Source: Natrarchaeobius chitinivorans (lineage in GTDB: Archaea > Halobacteriota > Halobacteria > Halobacteriales > Natrialbaceae). From it: DNA of 64,000 nucleotides. The position numbers and the translations under genes were made by a program. Positions 17,467 through 28,094 of the stretch are shown in pieces. The DNA is taken from contig NZ_REGA01000006.1 of the NCBI RefSeq assembly GCF_003841505.1, forward strand, positions 141,809 to 205,808, in the 5' to 3' direction. Under the pieces are notes generated by a model, which did not search any database, was not told where the DNA came from, and saw only the letters and a program-made list of their open reading frames with translations. The stretch's first letter is position 1, and each line of letters starts with the position of its first letter.

Positions 17467-17527
17467 ACGCCACGCTACTCGCTCGGTGAGGTTAAGGGCT
17501 TGGTACTCCCGTCGACCACGTCGCTCG

Positions 17528-18034
17528 CTATCGGCCCTCTACCGATCGGAACCGGACCGACTCCGAGAGCGTATCGAGGATCGCGACCGTCCGGTGATCG
17601 GCCGGGATCGACGGGAAGTGCCCACCGGGATTGAGCACCGTGGTCCGTCCCCGCTCGGTGAGATCTCGCTCGTGGTGGTGGCCATAACAGACCACGTCGT
17701 ACCGGTCGGCGTCGGCCAGCGTCTCGACTTCGGCTTTCGACTCCCCGTGTAAGACGGCAAATGAGAGCCCGTCGAACTCGAGGCTCGCGAACCGGCCGTG
17801 GAGTTCGCTCTCGTCCCCGAGGGCGGCAAACGCCGCCTCGAGGCCGGCGATCTCACCGTCGTTGTTCCCCAACACGCCGTGGAGTTCGAAGCCGTCGAAG
17901 TACTCGATCACCGGCGGCGCGACGAAGTCGCCACAGTGGACGACGACTTCGACCCCCTCCTCCGTGAACAGCTCGGCCGCACGCTCGACCGCCTCGAGGT
18001 TGTCGTGGGTGTCGGCGATGATTCCGATGTTCAT
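17528..18034 (-). CDS. MJ0936/YfcE-type metallophosphoesterase
   Basis: A 168-residue calcineurin-like phosphodiesterase. The metal-binding blocks are IIADTHDN (Asp, His), VHCGD, VLGNND (GNxD/E), HGE and GHHH, all present and in order. It hydrolyses phosphodiester bonds with Mn or Ni; the physiological substrate is unknown. The ATG at 18034 starts MNIGIIADTHDN, as in relatives, and the longer upstream frame is rejected. It lies 61 bp upstream of the KH gene on the same strand, so co-transcription is possible. Confidence 0.9.
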   Translation of the reverse strand: MNIGIIADTHDNLEAVERAAELFTEEGVEVVVHCGDFVAPPVIEYFDGFELHGVLGNNDGEIAGLEAAFAALGDESELHGRFASLEFDGLSFAVLHGESKAEVETLADADRYDVVCYGHHHERDLTERGRTTVLNPGGHFPSIPADHRTVAILDTLSESVRFRSVEGR

Positions 18035-18205
18035 ACGTCCAACGCGTGCGGGCGAGACACAAATGCGTTCGGGAGCGGGGAGTGTAGGGACGGACAACTT
18101 TCCGTCGACCAGTACCGAGCTCCTGCTGTCGAACCCACAGCCGACAGCCGGCGCTGGCCGCTCGAGTGTGATGGGTGTGTGAATAGTCGTGGCTGTCACG
18201 ACAGG

Positions 18206-18268
18206 AGCCACTGCACGCCATCCCACACCAGATCGCCAGACTGATCGGCGATGGGTGTGTCAATCGTC
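18206..18268. repeat. Family 1 palindrome, degenerate copy
   Basis: Read on this strand it matches the reverse complement of 911-993: AGCCACTG, CATCCCACACC, ATCGCCAGAC, GATCGGCGAT and GGGTGTGT occur in the same order. Point changes have weakened the dyad. A small hairpin (GTCGTG/CACGAC, 18186-18202) lies beside it. Confidence 0.65.
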
Positions 18269-18325
18269 GGGATTGGTAAATAGTGTCTGCTCTCGAGTTA
18301 CGAATCCACCACACCGGACTGCTTC

Positions 18326-18514
18326 TCACTCGGAAGTGACGAACAAGACGATTAACAGAAGTCCGACTGACATCCCCATCAGCGGTCCCCCATTTCCAGT
18401 CCGTCCGGTGTAATAGGCGGCAGTCACGACAGCAAAAACACCTGCCAGAAGCATAGCCACCTCTATCTTCTCATCGACGACGAACTCCGGTGATGAGGTT
18501 TCGCCCATGCTCAA
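18326..18514 (-). CDS. Small two-helix membrane protein
   Basis: 62 residues with two hydrophobic segments (VAMLLAGVFAVVTAAYYTG and LMGMSVGLLLIVLFV) separated by a Gly/Arg turn. No family is recognised. It lies between the degenerate family 1 repeat and the tRNA-Asp array. Codon use and the hydrophobic layout favour a real gene, but the short length keeps certainty low. The first or second Met could be the start. Confidence 0.5.
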   Translation of the reverse strand: MSMGETSSPEFVVDEKIEVAMLLAGVFAVVTAAYYTGRTGNGGPLMGMSVGLLLIVLFVTSE

Positions 18515-18581
18515 ACGGTTGAGACGCTAGGTGAAAAACGTCAGTGATCGTTTTACAGCCAGAACCGGACCCGCTACTAAT

Positions 18582-18660
18582 TTTCCGCTCACATGAGCAC
18601 ACGCGAGGCGGTGCTCGTCGAGTTGGTTCGCGGAAAAACACGCCCGGAGCGGGATTTGAA
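18582..18660. repeat. tRNA-Asp flank unit plus copied tRNA 3' end (copy 1)
   Basis: A unit beginning CCGCTCAC and containing GAGCACACGCGAGGCGGTG and TTCGCGGAAAAACA leads into CGCCCGGAGCGGGATTTGAA (18641-18660). That last 20-mer is exactly the complement of the last 20 nt of tRNA-Asp. The remainder of the tRNA is absent. The same leader precedes both intact tRNA genes (18854-18917 and 19268-19331). Confidence 0.8.
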
Positions 18661-18784
18661 CTACCTGAACGTCGCTCGCTGTGCTCGCTCGTTCCGTCGT
18701 TCACATCCCGTCGTTTGCGTTTCGCTGCCGTCGTCGCTCGCTCGTCGCTTCGCTCCTCGCTCACGAGTTGACGGCAGCAGAAGA

Positions 18785-18804
18785 CGCCCGGAGCGGGATT
18801 TGAA
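18785..18804 (-). repeat. Copied tRNA-Asp 3' end (copy 2)
   Basis: An exact 20-bp copy of the tRNA-Asp 3' end, with no tRNA body. It is preceded by GAGTTGACGGCAGCAGAAGA and followed by unrelated sequence and then TTCAAATCCCTTGTGGGGTG, which leads to the intact tRNA at 18918. Confidence 0.8.
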
Positions 18805-18917
18805 CCGCGGTCGCAGCAACGCTGCTCCCTGATTCAAATCCCTTGTGGGGTGTTTCCCGCTCACGTGTGACGAGCACACGCGAGGCGGTGCCCGTCGAGT
18901 TGGTTCGCGGAAAAACA

Positions 18918-18990
18918 CGCCCGGAGCGGGATTTGAACCCGCGTCACAACCGTGACAGGGTTGTATGATGGGCCACTACACCATCCGGGC
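18918..18990 (-). tRNA. tRNA-Asp(GTC), copy 1
   Basis: On the minus strand: acceptor GCCCGGA/TCCGGGC with discriminator G, anticodon stem CAACC/GGTTG around loop CTGTCAC (anticodon GTC), and T-arm GCGGG/CCCGC. 73 nt, no intron, CCA not encoded. Its sequence is identical to the second copy 414 bp downstream. Confidence 0.95.
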
Positions 18991-19187
18991 TTCCGACTCA
19001 GCGTTTCCCGGTGACACGCTTAAGGGTTTTGCTCTCGGTCCTTCCCGTCTTCGGACGTGTTATCCGCCTGCCAGCACAGCTGGCTCGAGGAGCCGCCTCT
19101 CGAGGACCGGCCAGCCGATTCGACATGGTTTCGACGGCTCGAGAGGCGGCGATCGCTCCTCTCCCACGAGTTGACATCGGCAGAAGA

Positions 19188-19207
19188 CGTCCGGAGCGGG
19201 ATTTGAA
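19188..19207 (-). repeat. Copied tRNA-Asp 3' end (copy 3)
   Basis: CGTCCGGAGCGGGATTTGAA differs from the tRNA end at one base. It is followed by the same CTACCTGAACGTCGCTCGC sequence as copy 1 and preceded by GAGTTGACATCGGCAGAAGA, a relative of the copy 2 leader. GGGATTTGAA pairs with TTCAAATCCC about 40 bp further on. Confidence 0.75.
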
Positions 19208-19331
19208 CTACCTGAACGTCGCTCGCTGTGCTCGCTCGTTCCGTCGTTCAAATCCCTTGTGGGGTGTTTCCCGCTCACGTGTGACGAGCACACGCTACGC
19301 GGTGCTCGTCGAATTGGTTCGCGGAAAAATA

Positions 19332-19404
19332 CGCCCGGAGCGGGATTTGAACCCGCGTCACAACCGTGACAGGGTTGTATGATGGGCCACTACACCATCC
19401 GGGC
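19332..19404 (-). tRNA. tRNA-Asp(GTC), copy 2
   Basis: 73 nt, identical in sequence to 18918-18990, with anticodon GTC in loop CTGTCAC. Upstream and downstream flanks are also shared in part with copy 1, showing a segmental duplication of about 414 bp. Confidence 0.95.
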
Positions 19405-19715
19405 TTACGATTCGATAACCCGGAGGGAGTATTAAGACTTTCCAATCGGCGGCCGTGTGGTACGGTGAATCGAGCCACGAGACCGGCGATTGCAGGCAGT
19501 ATCGTGACACGAACTCACACGACCCACAAGGAATATAACCGAGAGTCGGGTATCGACAACTGTGATCGCCTATCCCGGTCAGGGACGCCCCGGCCGTTAG
19601 CTCCGCTTTTCACTCGAGTTAGTAACCGTTAAATGCGTGCCCCCGCTATCAGCCTGTAGTATCTCGTGACAGCCACTTCTCTCCCGGTAGCCCACACGCA
19701 CATCGACACTCACAC
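19405..19715. other. Gap upstream of the RNA polymerase operon
   Basis: No gene. TATA-like sequences occur near 19534 (GGAATATAACC) and near 19628 (CCGTTAAATGC). Either could drive rpoH and the polymerase operon and would leave a leader of about 80-180 nt. No palindrome or repeat is apparent. Confidence 0.45.
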
Positions 19716-19943
19716 ATGGTAGACGTAAGCCAACACGAACTCGTTCCGGAGCACACAATCCTCGACGAAGACGTCCTCGAGGACGTGCTTTCGGAGTACG
19801 ACATCGACCGTACAGATCTTCCGAAAATCAAGCGAAACGATCCCGCCCTGCCCGACGACGCGGAAATCGGGGACGTCATCAAGATCGTTCGAAACTCGCG
19901 AACGACCGACCAGGCGGTCGTTTATCGACTCGTGGTGGAATAA
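19716..19943 (+). CDS. rpoH: DNA-directed RNA polymerase subunit H
   Basis: A 75-residue homologue of the eukaryotic Rpb5 C-terminal domain. [19 protein letters not shown], then [21 protein letters not shown] and a final VVYRLVVE are diagnostic. It sits in the lower jaw of the polymerase near downstream DNA. It is the first gene of the polymerase operon; rpoB'' begins at the base after its stop. Confidence 0.97.
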   Translation: MVDVSQHELVPEHTILDEDVLEDVLSEYDIDRTDLPKIKRNDPALPDDAEIGDVIKIVRNSRTTDQAVVYRLVVE

Positions 19944-21524
19944 ATGGCAATGGAACTCGACCGAGAAAAACGACGAGACATTTCACGCGAATACTTCTCG
20001 AGGGAACGGCTCGCAGAACACCACTACCGCTCGTTCAACGCGTTCCTCAACCGAGGGATGCAGGAGGTCGTCGACGAAAAGGAGACGATCGATACGGACA
20101 TCGGCGACAAAGAGGGCGAAGAACCGGTGTACGTCGAACTGGGCGACGTCCGCGTCGTCACTCCCCGCGTTCGCGAGGCCGACGGCTCCGAGGAACTGCT
20201 GTATCCACAGGAGGCCCGGCTTCGTAACATCACCTACTCCGCTCCCGTCTTCATGGAGATGTCCATCGTCAAAGGCGAGGAAGGTGACGAGCGCGTCGTC
20301 GACTCCACGGAGACGAAAATCGGCCGGATGCCGATCATGGTCGGCTCCGAGAAGTGTAACATCGCCGGTTTCTCCGATCAGGAACTGATCGAGATCGGCG
20401 AGGACCCGGCCGACCCCGGCGGCTACTTCGTCGTCAACGGATCCGAGCGCGTGCTGATGACCAGCGAGGACCTGGCACCCAACAAGATCCTCGCGGAGTA
20501 CGACACCAAATACGGCGACGAGATCCAGGTTGCAAAGACCTTCTCCCAGCGCCGTGGATACCGCGCGCTCGTCCTCTGTGAGCGCACGCGTGACGGCCTG
20601 CTCGAGGTCTCGTTCCCCTCCGTTTCGGGATCGATCAACTTCGTCACGCTCGTGCGCGCACTCGGGCTCGAGTCAGACGAGGAGATCGTTCACAAGGTTT
20701 CGAACGATCCGGAGGTCGTCAAGTACATGCTCGAGAACCTGGAGGAAGCCGACGTCCAGACCGAGGAGGAGGCGATCGAGACGCTCGGCAAACGCGTCGC
20801 CTCGGGCCAGGGGAAAAACTACCAGCTCAAACGCGCCAACTACGTCATCGATCGCTACCTGCTGCCTCACCTCCACGAGGACGGCGTCGACGAGGAGGAC
20901 GTCCGGATCAACAAGGCACACTACCTCTGTCGGATGGCCGAGGCCTGTTTCGAACTCGCGCTCGGCCGGCGCGAGGCCGACGACAAGGACCACTACGCCA
21001 ACAAGCGCCTGAAGGTCTCCGGCGACCTGATGAAAGACCTCTTCCGAACGGCGCTGAACAAGCTCGCACGCGACGTGAAGTACCAGCTCGAGCGTGCGAA
21101 CATGCGCAACCGGAACCTGTCGGTGTCGACCGTGGTTCGATCCGACGTGCTGACCGAACGGCTCGAGCATCCGATCGCGACGGGCAACTGGGTCGGCGGC
21201 CGATCCGGCGTCTCACAGCTGGTCGACCGGACGGACTTCATGGGAGTGCTCTCTCACCTCCGGCGACTCAGGAGCCCGCTGTCGCGTTCCCAGCCACACT
21301 TCGAGGCACGGGACCTCCACGCGACGCAGTGGGGGCGCATCTGTCCGTCCGAGACGCCCGAAGGACCGAACTGTGGTCTGGTGAAGAACTTCGCACAGGC
21401 GATGGAACTCTCCCAGAACGTCGAGGACGAGCAGGCGCTCAAGCGCGAACTGGCCTCGATGGGCGTCCAGGGGATTCCGGGTATCGAGGGTATCGAGCGA
21501 ACGACGTCTCCGGCCGACGACTGA
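19944..21524 (+). CDS. rpoB2: RNA polymerase subunit B'' (N-terminal half of beta)
   Basis: 526 residues equivalent to the first half of Rpb2/beta (protrusion, lobe, fork). Landmarks include HHYRSFNAFLNRGMQEVV at the N-terminus, GYFVVNGSERVLMTSEDLAPN, and near the C-terminus LHATQWGRICPSETPEGPNCGL, which is the fork region. The split after this point into B'' and B' is typical of haloarchaea and methanogens. The following gene starts 6 bp after the stop. Confidence 0.97.
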   Translation: MAMELDREKRRDISREYFSRERLAEHHYRSFNAFLNRGMQEVVDEKETIDTDIGDKEGEEPVYVELGDVRVVTPRVREADGSEELLYPQEARLRNITYSAPVFMEMSIVKGEEGDERVVDSTETKIGRMPIMVGSEKCNIAGFSDQELIEIGEDPADPGGYFVVNGSERVLMTSEDLAPNKILAEYDTKYGDEIQVAKTFSQRRGYRALVLCERTRDGLLEVSFPSVSGSINFVTLVRALGLESDEEIVHKVSNDPEVVKYMLENLEEADVQTEEEAIETLGKRVASGQGKNYQLKRANYVIDRYLLPHLHEDGVDEEDVRINKAHYLCRMAEACFELALGRREADDKDHYANKRLKVSGDLMKDLFRTALNKLARDVKYQLERANMRNRNLSVSTVVRSDVLTERLEHPIATGNWVGGRSGVSQLVDRTDFMGVLSHLRRLRSPLSRSQPHFEARDLHATQWGRICPSETPEGPNCGLVKNFAQAMELSQNVEDEQALKRELASMGVQGIPGIEGIERTTSPADD

Positions 21525-21530
21525 TCAACA

Positions 21531-23360
21531 ATGAGCAGCCAACAACGAGAAGCCAAAGTCTACGTGAACGGGTCGCTGGTGGGGACCCATCCCGATCCGC
21601 ACGAACTCGCAGAACAGATCCGCGAATCCCGTCGCATCGGCGACGTCAGCGAGATGGTCAACGTCTCGGTGAAAGAGCGAACCCGCGAAGTGATCGTCAA
21701 CGCAGACGCCGGCCGCGCACGCCGGCCGCTGCTGGTCGTCGAAGACGGCGAACCACGCATCTCGGAAGGGGAAATCGAGGCGCTGCGCAACGACGACCTC
21801 GAGTTCGAGGACCTCGTCGATCACGGCTACATCGAGTTCATCGACGCGGAGGAAGAAGAGGACATCTACGTCGCCGTCGACGAGGACGACCTCGACGAGA
21901 ACCACACCCACCTGGAGATCGATCCCCAGCTCATCTTCGGCATCGGTGCGGGGATGATTCCCTACCCCGAACACAACGCGAGCCCGCGAATTACGATGGG
22001 GGCGGGGATGATCAAGCAGTCGCTGGGGCTGCCGTCGGCCAACTACCGCATCCGGCCGGACACGCGCCAGCACCTGCTGCACTACCCGCAGCTCTCGATG
22101 GTCAAGACCCAGACGACCGAGCAGATCGGCTTCGACGACCGACCCGCCGCACAGAACTTCGTCGTCGCCGTGATGAGCTACGAGGGGTTCAACATCGAGG
22201 ACGCGCTGGTCATGAACAAAGCCAGCGTCGAGCGCGCACTCGCTCGTTCGCACTTCTTCCGAACGTACGAGGGTGAGGAACGGCGCTACCCGGGCGGGCA
22301 GGAAGACCGCTTCGAGATTCCGAGCCAGGACGTCCGCGGCGCTCGCGGGGAGGAAGCGTACACCCACCTCGACGAGGATGGTCTCGTCAACCCAGAGACG
22401 CCGGTCGACGAGAACTCCGTCCTCCTCGGAAAGACGAGTCCGCCCCGATTCTTAGAAGAGCCCGACGACATGGGCGGACTCTCACCCCAGAAGCGCCGGG
22501 AGACGTCCGTGACGATGCGATCCGGCGAGAGCGGGGTCGTCGACACGGTCACGCTGATGGAAGGCGAGGACGGCTCGAAGCTCTCGAAGGTTTCCGTACG
22601 CGACGAGCGGATTCCGGAACTCGGGGACAAGTTCGCGAGCCGCCACGGCCAGAAGGGAGTCGTCGGCCACCTCGCACCCCAGGAGGACATGCCGTTTACC
22701 GAGGAGGGCGTCGTTCCCGACCTCGTGCTCAACCCCCACGCCCTGCCCTCGCGGATGACCGTCGGCCACATCCTCGAGATGATCGGCGGCAAACTCGGCG
22801 CGATGGAGGGTCGCCGCGTCGACGGAACGCCGTTTCTGGGCGAAGACGAGGACGAACTCCGGAAAGGCCTCGAAGAGAACGGGTTCGACTCCGCCGGCAA
22901 GGAGACGATGTACTCGGGTATCACGGGCGAGAAGATCGAGGCAGAGATCTTCGTCGGGATCATCTTCTACCAGAAGCTCTACCACATGGTCTCGAACAAG
23001 CTGCACGCCCGCTCGCGCGGGCCGGTGCAGGTGTTGACCCGCCAGCCGACGGAGGGGCGTGCCCGCGAGGGTGGGCTCCGGATCGGTGAGATGGAACGGG
23101 ACGTGTTCATCGGCCACGGTGCGGCGATGACGCTGAAAGAACGATTGCTCGACGAATCCGACCGCGAGTTCATCCACGTCTGTGGGAACTGTGGGATGTC
23201 CGCGGTCGAGAACGTCGAACAGCGCCGGGTGTACTGTCCGAACTGCGAGGAGGAGACGGACATCCACGAGATCGAGATGAGTTACGCGTTCAAACTCTTG
23301 CTCGACGAGATGAAAGCGCTGGGTATCGCGCCGCGACTGGAACTGGAGGACGCCGTCTAA
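21531..23360 (+). CDS. rpoB1: RNA polymerase subunit B' (C-terminal half of beta)
   Basis: 609 residues: external domains, hybrid-binding region, wall and clamp. [30 protein letters not shown] and [16 protein letters not shown] are universal beta motifs. The C-terminal zinc site is CGNCG...CPNCEEE. It forms the active-centre cleft with A'. It is tightly packed in the operon, with gaps of 6 bp before and 8 bp after. Confidence 0.97.
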   Translation: MSSQQREAKVYVNGSLVGTHPDPHELAEQIRESRRIGDVSEMVNVSVKERTREVIVNADAGRARRPLLVVEDGEPRISEGEIEALRNDDLEFEDLVDHGYIEFIDAEEEEDIYVAVDEDDLDENHTHLEIDPQLIFGIGAGMIPYPEHNASPRITMGAGMIKQSLGLPSANYRIRPDTRQHLLHYPQLSMVKTQTTEQIGFDDRPAAQNFVVAVMSYEGFNIEDALVMNKASVERALARSHFFRTYEGEERRYPGGQEDRFEIPSQDVRGARGEEAYTHLDEDGLVNPETPVDENSVLLGKTSPPRFLEEPDDMGGLSPQKRRETSVTMRSGESGVVDTVTLMEGEDGSKLSKVSVRDERIPELGDKFASRHGQKGVVGHLAPQEDMPFTEEGVVPDLVLNPHALPSRMTVGHILEMIGGKLGAMEGRRVDGTPFLGEDEDELRKGLEENGFDSAGKETMYSGITGEKIEAEIFVGIIFYQKLYHMVSNKLHARSRGPVQVLTRQPTEGRAREGGLRIGEMERDVFIGHGAAMTLKERLLDESDREFIHVCGNCGMSAVENVEQRRVYCPNCEEETDIHEIEMSYAFKLLLDEMKALGIAPRLELEDAV

Positions 23361-23368
23361 GCCACATC

Positions 23369-26290
23369 ATGCGAAACAGCACACCAAAAGACATCGGATC
23401 GATCAACTTCGGGCTCATGGAGCCCGAGGAGTACCGGGAGATGAGCGCGACGAAGATCATCACCGCGGACACCTACGACGACGACGGGTTCCCCATCGAC
23501 ATGGGGCTCATGGATCCCCGTCTGGGGGTCATCGACCCCGGCCTCGAGTGCAAGACCTGCGGGAAACACTCCGGCTCGTGTAACGGCCACTTCGGCCACA
23601 TCGAACTCGCCGCACCGGTGATCCACGTCGGATTCACGAAGCTCATTCGGCGACTCCTTCGCGGGACCTGCCGTGAGTGTTCGCGGCTCCTGTTGACGGA
23701 GGACGAACGCGAGGAGTTCCGCGAGGACATCGACGAGTCGCGAAAGCTCGGCCGAGACTTAAACGACGTGACGAAAGCCGCGATCCGACAGGCACGAAAG
23801 AAGGATCGCTGCCCCTTCTGTGGCGAGGTTCAGTACGATATCGACCACGAGAAGCCGACCACGTACTACGAGGTCCAACAGGTTCTCACGAGCGAGTACT
23901 CCCAGCGCATCGCCGCGGCGATGCAGGGCGGGGAGGACGGCGAACGAATGGGGCCGGACCAGCTCGCCGAGGAGACGGAGATCGAACTGTCGCGGGTCAA
24001 CGAGATCCTCTCCGGGTCGTTCAGACCTCGCGAGAATCAGCGAAAGGCGATCGAGAAGGCCCTCGACATCGACCTCACAGAGGAGGACACGAACAAGCTG
24101 ATGCCCTCCGACATTCGGGACTGGTTCGAGGCGATTCCGGACGAGGACATCGAAGTGCTCGGTATCGACCCCGACCGTTCCCGTCCGGAGTGGATGATAC
24201 TCACCGTCCTGCCGGTTCCACCGGTTACTGCCCGTCCGTCGATCACGCTCGACAACGGCCAGCGTTCCGAGGACGACCTCACGCACAAGCTAGTCGACAT
24301 CATCCGGATAAACCAGCGGTTCATGGAGAACCGCGAGGCCGGTGCGCCGCAACTGATCATCGAGGACCTCTGGGAACTGCTCCAGTACCACGTCACGACG
24401 TTCATGGACAACGAGATTTCGGGTACGCCGCCGGCTCGTCACCGCTCCGGTCGGCCGCTGAAGACTCTCTCCCAGCGCCTGAAGGGCAAGGAGGGACGAT
24501 TCCGCGGCTCGCTGTCCGGAAAGCGCGTCAACTTCTCGGCCCGAACCGTCATCTCGCCTGACCCGACACTTAGCCTGAACGAGGTCGGGGTTCCCGACCG
24601 CGTCGCAAAGGAGATGACCCAGACGATGAACGTCACCGAGCGCAACGTCGAGGAAGCTCGACGCTACGTCTCGAACGGTCCGGAAGGCCACCCCGGCGCG
24701 AACTACGTCCGCCGACCCGACGGCCGCCGGCTGAAGGTGACCGAGAAGAACTGCGAGAAACTCGCCGAGAAGGTCGAGGCAGGCTGGGAGGTCAACCGCC
24801 ACCTCGTCGACGGCGACATCGTCATCTTCAACCGCCAGCCGTCGCTGCACCGGATGTCGATCATGGCCCACGAAGTCGTCGTGATGCCGTACAAGACGTT
24901 CCGGCTAAACACCGTCGTCTGCCCGCCGTACAACGCCGACTTCGACGGCGACGAGATGAACATGCACGCCCTCCAGAACGAGGAGGCCCGCGCCGAAGCA
25001 CGCGTGCTCATGCGCGTCCAGGAACAGATTCTCTCCCCGCGTTTCGGCGAGAATATCATCGGCGCGATCCAGGACCACATCTCCGGAACGTACCTGCTCA
25101 CCCACGACAACCCGCGGTTCAACGAGACCCAGGCACTCGACCTCCTGCGTGCGACCCGGATCGACGAACTGCCGGAGCCGAGCGGAATCGACGACGAGGA
25201 CGAACCGTTCTGGACCGGCCACGACGTCTTCTCGGAGTTGCTCCCCGACGACCTCGACCTCGAGTTCACCGGGACCGTCGGCGAGGACGTCGTCGTCGAG
25301 GACGGCCAGCTCGTCGAGGGAACCATCGCGGAGGACGAGGTCGGCGAGTTCGGCGGCGAGATCGTCGACACGATCACGAAACGCTACGGTAACACGCGCT
25401 CGCGAATCTTCATCAACGAGGTGTCGACGCTCGCGATGCGGGCGATCATGCACTTCGGGTTCTCGATCGGGATCGACGACGAAACCATCCCCGAGGAGGC
25501 CCAGACCCGCATCGACGAGACGATCGAGGACGCCAACGATCGCGTCGAGGAACTCATCGAGGCCTACGAACGCGGCGAACTCGAGTCGCTTCCGGGGCGA
25601 ACGATCGACGAGACCCTCGAGATGAAGATCATGCAGACGCTCTCGCGTGCGCGAGACAATGCAGGAGACATCGCGGACGAACACTTCACCGAGGACAACC
25701 CCGCCGTGGTCATGGCCAGTTCGGGTGCCCGTGGGTCGATGCTCAACCTGACTCAGATGGCCGGCTGTGTCGGTCAGCAAGCGGTTCGTGGCGAACGGAT
25801 CAACCGCGGCTACGAGGACCGGACGCTGTCACACTACGAGCCGAACGACCTCTCGGCGGAAGCACACGGCTTCGTCGAGAACTCCTACACGAGCGGCCTC
25901 ACCCCGCGGGAGTTCTTCTTCCACGCGATGGGTGGTCGCGAAGGACTGGTCGACACGGCAGTCCGTACCTCGAAGTCCGGGTACCTGCAGCGCCGTCTGA
26001 TCAACGCGCTGTCGGAACTCGAGACGCAGTACGACGGGACGGTTCGAGACACCAGCGATACGATCGTTCAGTTCGAGTTCGGCGAGGACGGCACGTCGCC
26101 GGTCAAAGTCTCCTCGGGCGACGATAACGCGATCGACGTCGGCGAAATCGCCGATCGCGTCATCGACTCGGAGTTCGCCTCCGAAGAGGAACGACGGGAG
26201 TTCCTCGGTGAACGACGGGAGGTGACGAACCTCTCGGAACACGCTGACGATCGCCTCGTCGAGGGTGCGGAGGTGACCTCCGATGACTGA
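23369..26290 (+). CDS. rpoA1: RNA polymerase subunit A' (N-terminal part of beta')
   Basis: 973 residues: the clamp zinc sites ([17 protein letters not shown] and later CPFCG), the switch/rudder region, and the catalytic loop [12 protein letters not shown] whose three aspartates hold Mg. The bridge helix region follows with [20 protein letters not shown]. The A'/A'' split falls after the funnel, as in other archaea. Its last 8 bp overlap the start of A''. Confidence 0.98.
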   Translation: MRNSTPKDIGSINFGLMEPEEYREMSATKIITADTYDDDGFPIDMGLMDPRLGVIDPGLECKTCGKHSGSCNGHFGHIELAAPVIHVGFTKLIRRLLRGTCRECSRLLLTEDEREEFREDIDESRKLGRDLNDVTKAAIRQARKKDRCPFCGEVQYDIDHEKPTTYYEVQQVLTSEYSQRIAAAMQGGEDGERMGPDQLAEETEIELSRVNEILSGSFRPRENQRKAIEKALDIDLTEEDTNKLMPSDIRDWFEAIPDEDIEVLGIDPDRSRPEWMILTVLPVPPVTARPSITLDNGQRSEDDLTHKLVDIIRINQRFMENREAGAPQLIIEDLWELLQYHVTTFMDNEISGTPPARHRSGRPLKTLSQRLKGKEGRFRGSLSGKRVNFSARTVISPDPTLSLNEVGVPDRVAKEMTQTMNVTERNVEEARRYVSNGPEGHPGANYVRRPDGRRLKVTEKNCEKLAEKVEAGWEVNRHLVDGDIVIFNRQPSLHRMSIMAHEVVVMPYKTFRLNTVVCPPYNADFDGDEMNMHALQNEEARAEARVLMRVQEQILSPRFGENIIGAIQDHISGTYLLTHDNPRFNETQALDLLRATRIDELPEPSGIDDEDEPFWTGHDVFSELLPDDLDLEFTGTVGEDVVVEDGQLVEGTIAEDEVGEFGGEIVDTITKRYGNTRSRIFINEVSTLAMRAIMHFGFSIGIDDETIPEEAQTRIDETIEDANDRVEELIEAYERGELESLPGRTIDETLEMKIMQTLSRARDNAGDIADEHFTEDNPAVVMASSGARGSMLNLTQMAGCVGQQAVRGERINRGYEDRTLSHYEPNDLSAEAHGFVENSYTSGLTPREFFFHAMGGREGLVDTAVRTSKSGYLQRRLINALSELETQYDGTVRDTSDTIVQFEFGEDGTSPVKVSSGDDNAIDVGEIADRVIDSEFASEEERREFLGERREVTNLSEHADDRLVEGAEVTSDD

Positions 26291-27479
26291 AGTCGCATAC
26301 GACGTCGACGACGATACGATCGCGGTCGTCGAGGATACGGATCTTCCCCGCCGACTCAAAGACGACGTTTACGCGGAACTCGAGGAACGCGACGGTTCGA
26401 CCGTCGAGGACGCGGACGAACTGGCGAAAGCCGTCGAGACGCGATACCTGGGAACGCGGGTCGATCCGCTCGACCCCGTCGGCACCGTCTCGGCCCAGTC
26501 GATCGGCGAACCGGGAACGCAGCTGACGATGAACACGTTCCACTACGCGGGGGTCGCAGAGATCGACGTCACGCAGGGGCTTCCACGCCTCATCGAGCTG
26601 GTCGACGCCCGGAAGACGCCGGACACGCCGATGATGACGGTTCACCTGGAAGACGAGTACGCGACCGAACGGGAGAGCGCCCACGAGGTCGTCTGGAACA
26701 TCGAGGCGACGAAGATCCTCGCGCTTGGTGACGTCTCGACGAACGTCGCGGACATGCGCGTCCAGATTTCGCTCAACCGGGATACCCTCGAGGAGCGAAT
26801 GATCGCGCCCGAGGAAGTCGCCGAGATCATCGAGGACAACCTCGGCGTGGACACGGTCCAGAACGGGACGGAGATCCAGTTCGGTCCGGAAGAGCCGTCC
26901 TACCGGGACCTGCTCCAGCTGGTCGAGGAACTGCGCGACATCACGTTCAAGGGGATCGAAGAGGTCTCTCGAGTGGTCATCCGGCGCGAAGAGATGGACG
27001 ACGGGAGCGAGGAGTTCGTCCTCTACACCGAGGGGTCGGCCTTCGGCGACGCCTTAGAGATCGAAGGTGTCGACGCCTCCCGGACCACGTGTAACAACAT
27101 CCACGAAATCCACCGCAACCTCGGCATCGAGGCTGCCCGCGAGGCCATCATCGAGGAGACGAACAACACGCTCGCCGAGCAGGGTCTCGACGACGTCAAC
27201 GTTCGCCACCTGATGCTGGTCGCCGACATGATGACCAACAACGGTGAGATCGAGTCGATCGGTCGCCACGGCATCTCCGGTTCGAAGGAGTCGGTTCTCG
27301 CACGTGCGGCGTTCGAAGTCACGGTCAACCACCTGCTCAACGCCGCGATCCACGGCGAGATCGACGATCTGAACGGCGTCACCGAGAACGTCATCGTCGG
27401 AAAGCCGATCAAACTCGGTACCGGTGACGTCGACCTCCGCATGGGATCGACGTCGTCGAGCAGTCGACAGGCAGACTGA
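26283..27479 (+). CDS. rpoA2: RNA polymerase subunit A'' (C-terminal part of beta')
   Basis: 398 residues: trigger loop and jaw. [26 protein letters not shown] is the trigger-loop region (positions ~60-85). The later parts [21 protein letters not shown] and [11 protein letters not shown] complete the conserved end. It begins 8 bp inside A', implying coupled translation. No intein is present in either large subunit. Confidence 0.97.
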   Translation: MTEVAYDVDDDTIAVVEDTDLPRRLKDDVYAELEERDGSTVEDADELAKAVETRYLGTRVDPLDPVGTVSAQSIGEPGTQLTMNTFHYAGVAEIDVTQGLPRLIELVDARKTPDTPMMTVHLEDEYATERESAHEVVWNIEATKILALGDVSTNVADMRVQISLNRDTLEERMIAPEEVAEIIEDNLGVDTVQNGTEIQFGPEEPSYRDLLQLVEELRDITFKGIEEVSRVVIRREEMDDGSEEFVLYTEGSAFGDALEIEGVDASRTTCNNIHEIHRNLGIEAAREAIIEETNNTLAEQGLDDVNVRHLMLVADMMTNNGEIESIGRHGISGSKESVLARAAFEVTVNHLLNAAIHGEIDDLNGVTENVIVGKPIKLGTGDVDLRMGSTSSSSRQAD

Positions 27480-27482
27480 TCG

Positions 27483-27935
27483 ATGGGCGTTACCCTCGAC
27501 GACGACGCCCGGCGGTATCTCGCGCTGTTCGAAGACGTCACCGGAGCGGACGGCATCGACTGTCTGCCCGCCGAAAGCGACGAATCCGCTCGAGGCGAGG
27601 CCGGCCAGGACCGGTTGATCGTCGTGGTCTCGAGCGGGCAGATGGGTGAGGCGATCGGGCCCGGCGGGCGGACGATCCAGCGGTACGAAGACCGGGTCGA
27701 CGCGCCGGTCCGACTCGTCGAAAACGCCGTCGATCCGGAGGAGTTCGTCGCGAACGCGCTCGCACCGGCGGCGGTCTACAACGTCACGATCAGCGAAAAC
27801 GAAGACACAGTCGCCTACGTCGAGGTTGCCGAAGAAGACCGCGGCGTCGCGATCGGGTCGAACGGCCGGACGATCGAGGCCGCACGGACGCTGGCGAAAC
27901 GCCACTGCGATATCGACGACGTGCAGTTGATCTGA
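27483..27935 (+). CDS. nusA: NusA-like KH protein
   Basis: A 150-residue protein with two KH domains only (GQMGEAIGPGGRTIQRYED and RGVAIGSNGRTIEAARTLA). It lacks the N-terminal polymerase-binding and S1 parts of bacterial NusA, which is normal in archaea. It probably binds nascent RNA during elongation or termination. It starts 3 bp after the rpoA2 stop. In related genomes uS12 would follow directly; here two reverse-strand genes intervene. Confidence 0.93.
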   Translation: MGVTLDDDARRYLALFEDVTGADGIDCLPAESDESARGEAGQDRLIVVVSSGQMGEAIGPGGRTIQRYEDRVDAPVRLVENAVDPEEFVANALAPAAVYNVTISENEDTVAYVEVAEEDRGVAIGSNGRTIEAARTLAKRHCDIDDVQLI

Positions 27936-28094
27936 TTATCTATCGCGTTTCGACTGGTCGCTCGCGCAACCCGAATACTCTTCAGGGCCCCATTCCTTCG
28001 TCCGGATTGGTGTCGCGGTTTCCGGTGACCGCCGACTCCGGCCGACGCGATCACGGTAAAGAACGAGGACAGTCCGTAGCAGGGGTTCGTGGAG

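Noticed and set aside
18641..18660. Truncated tRNA gene
   Set aside because: Only the last 20 nt match; the D-arm and anticodon arm are missing, so it was listed as a repeat and not as a tRNA.
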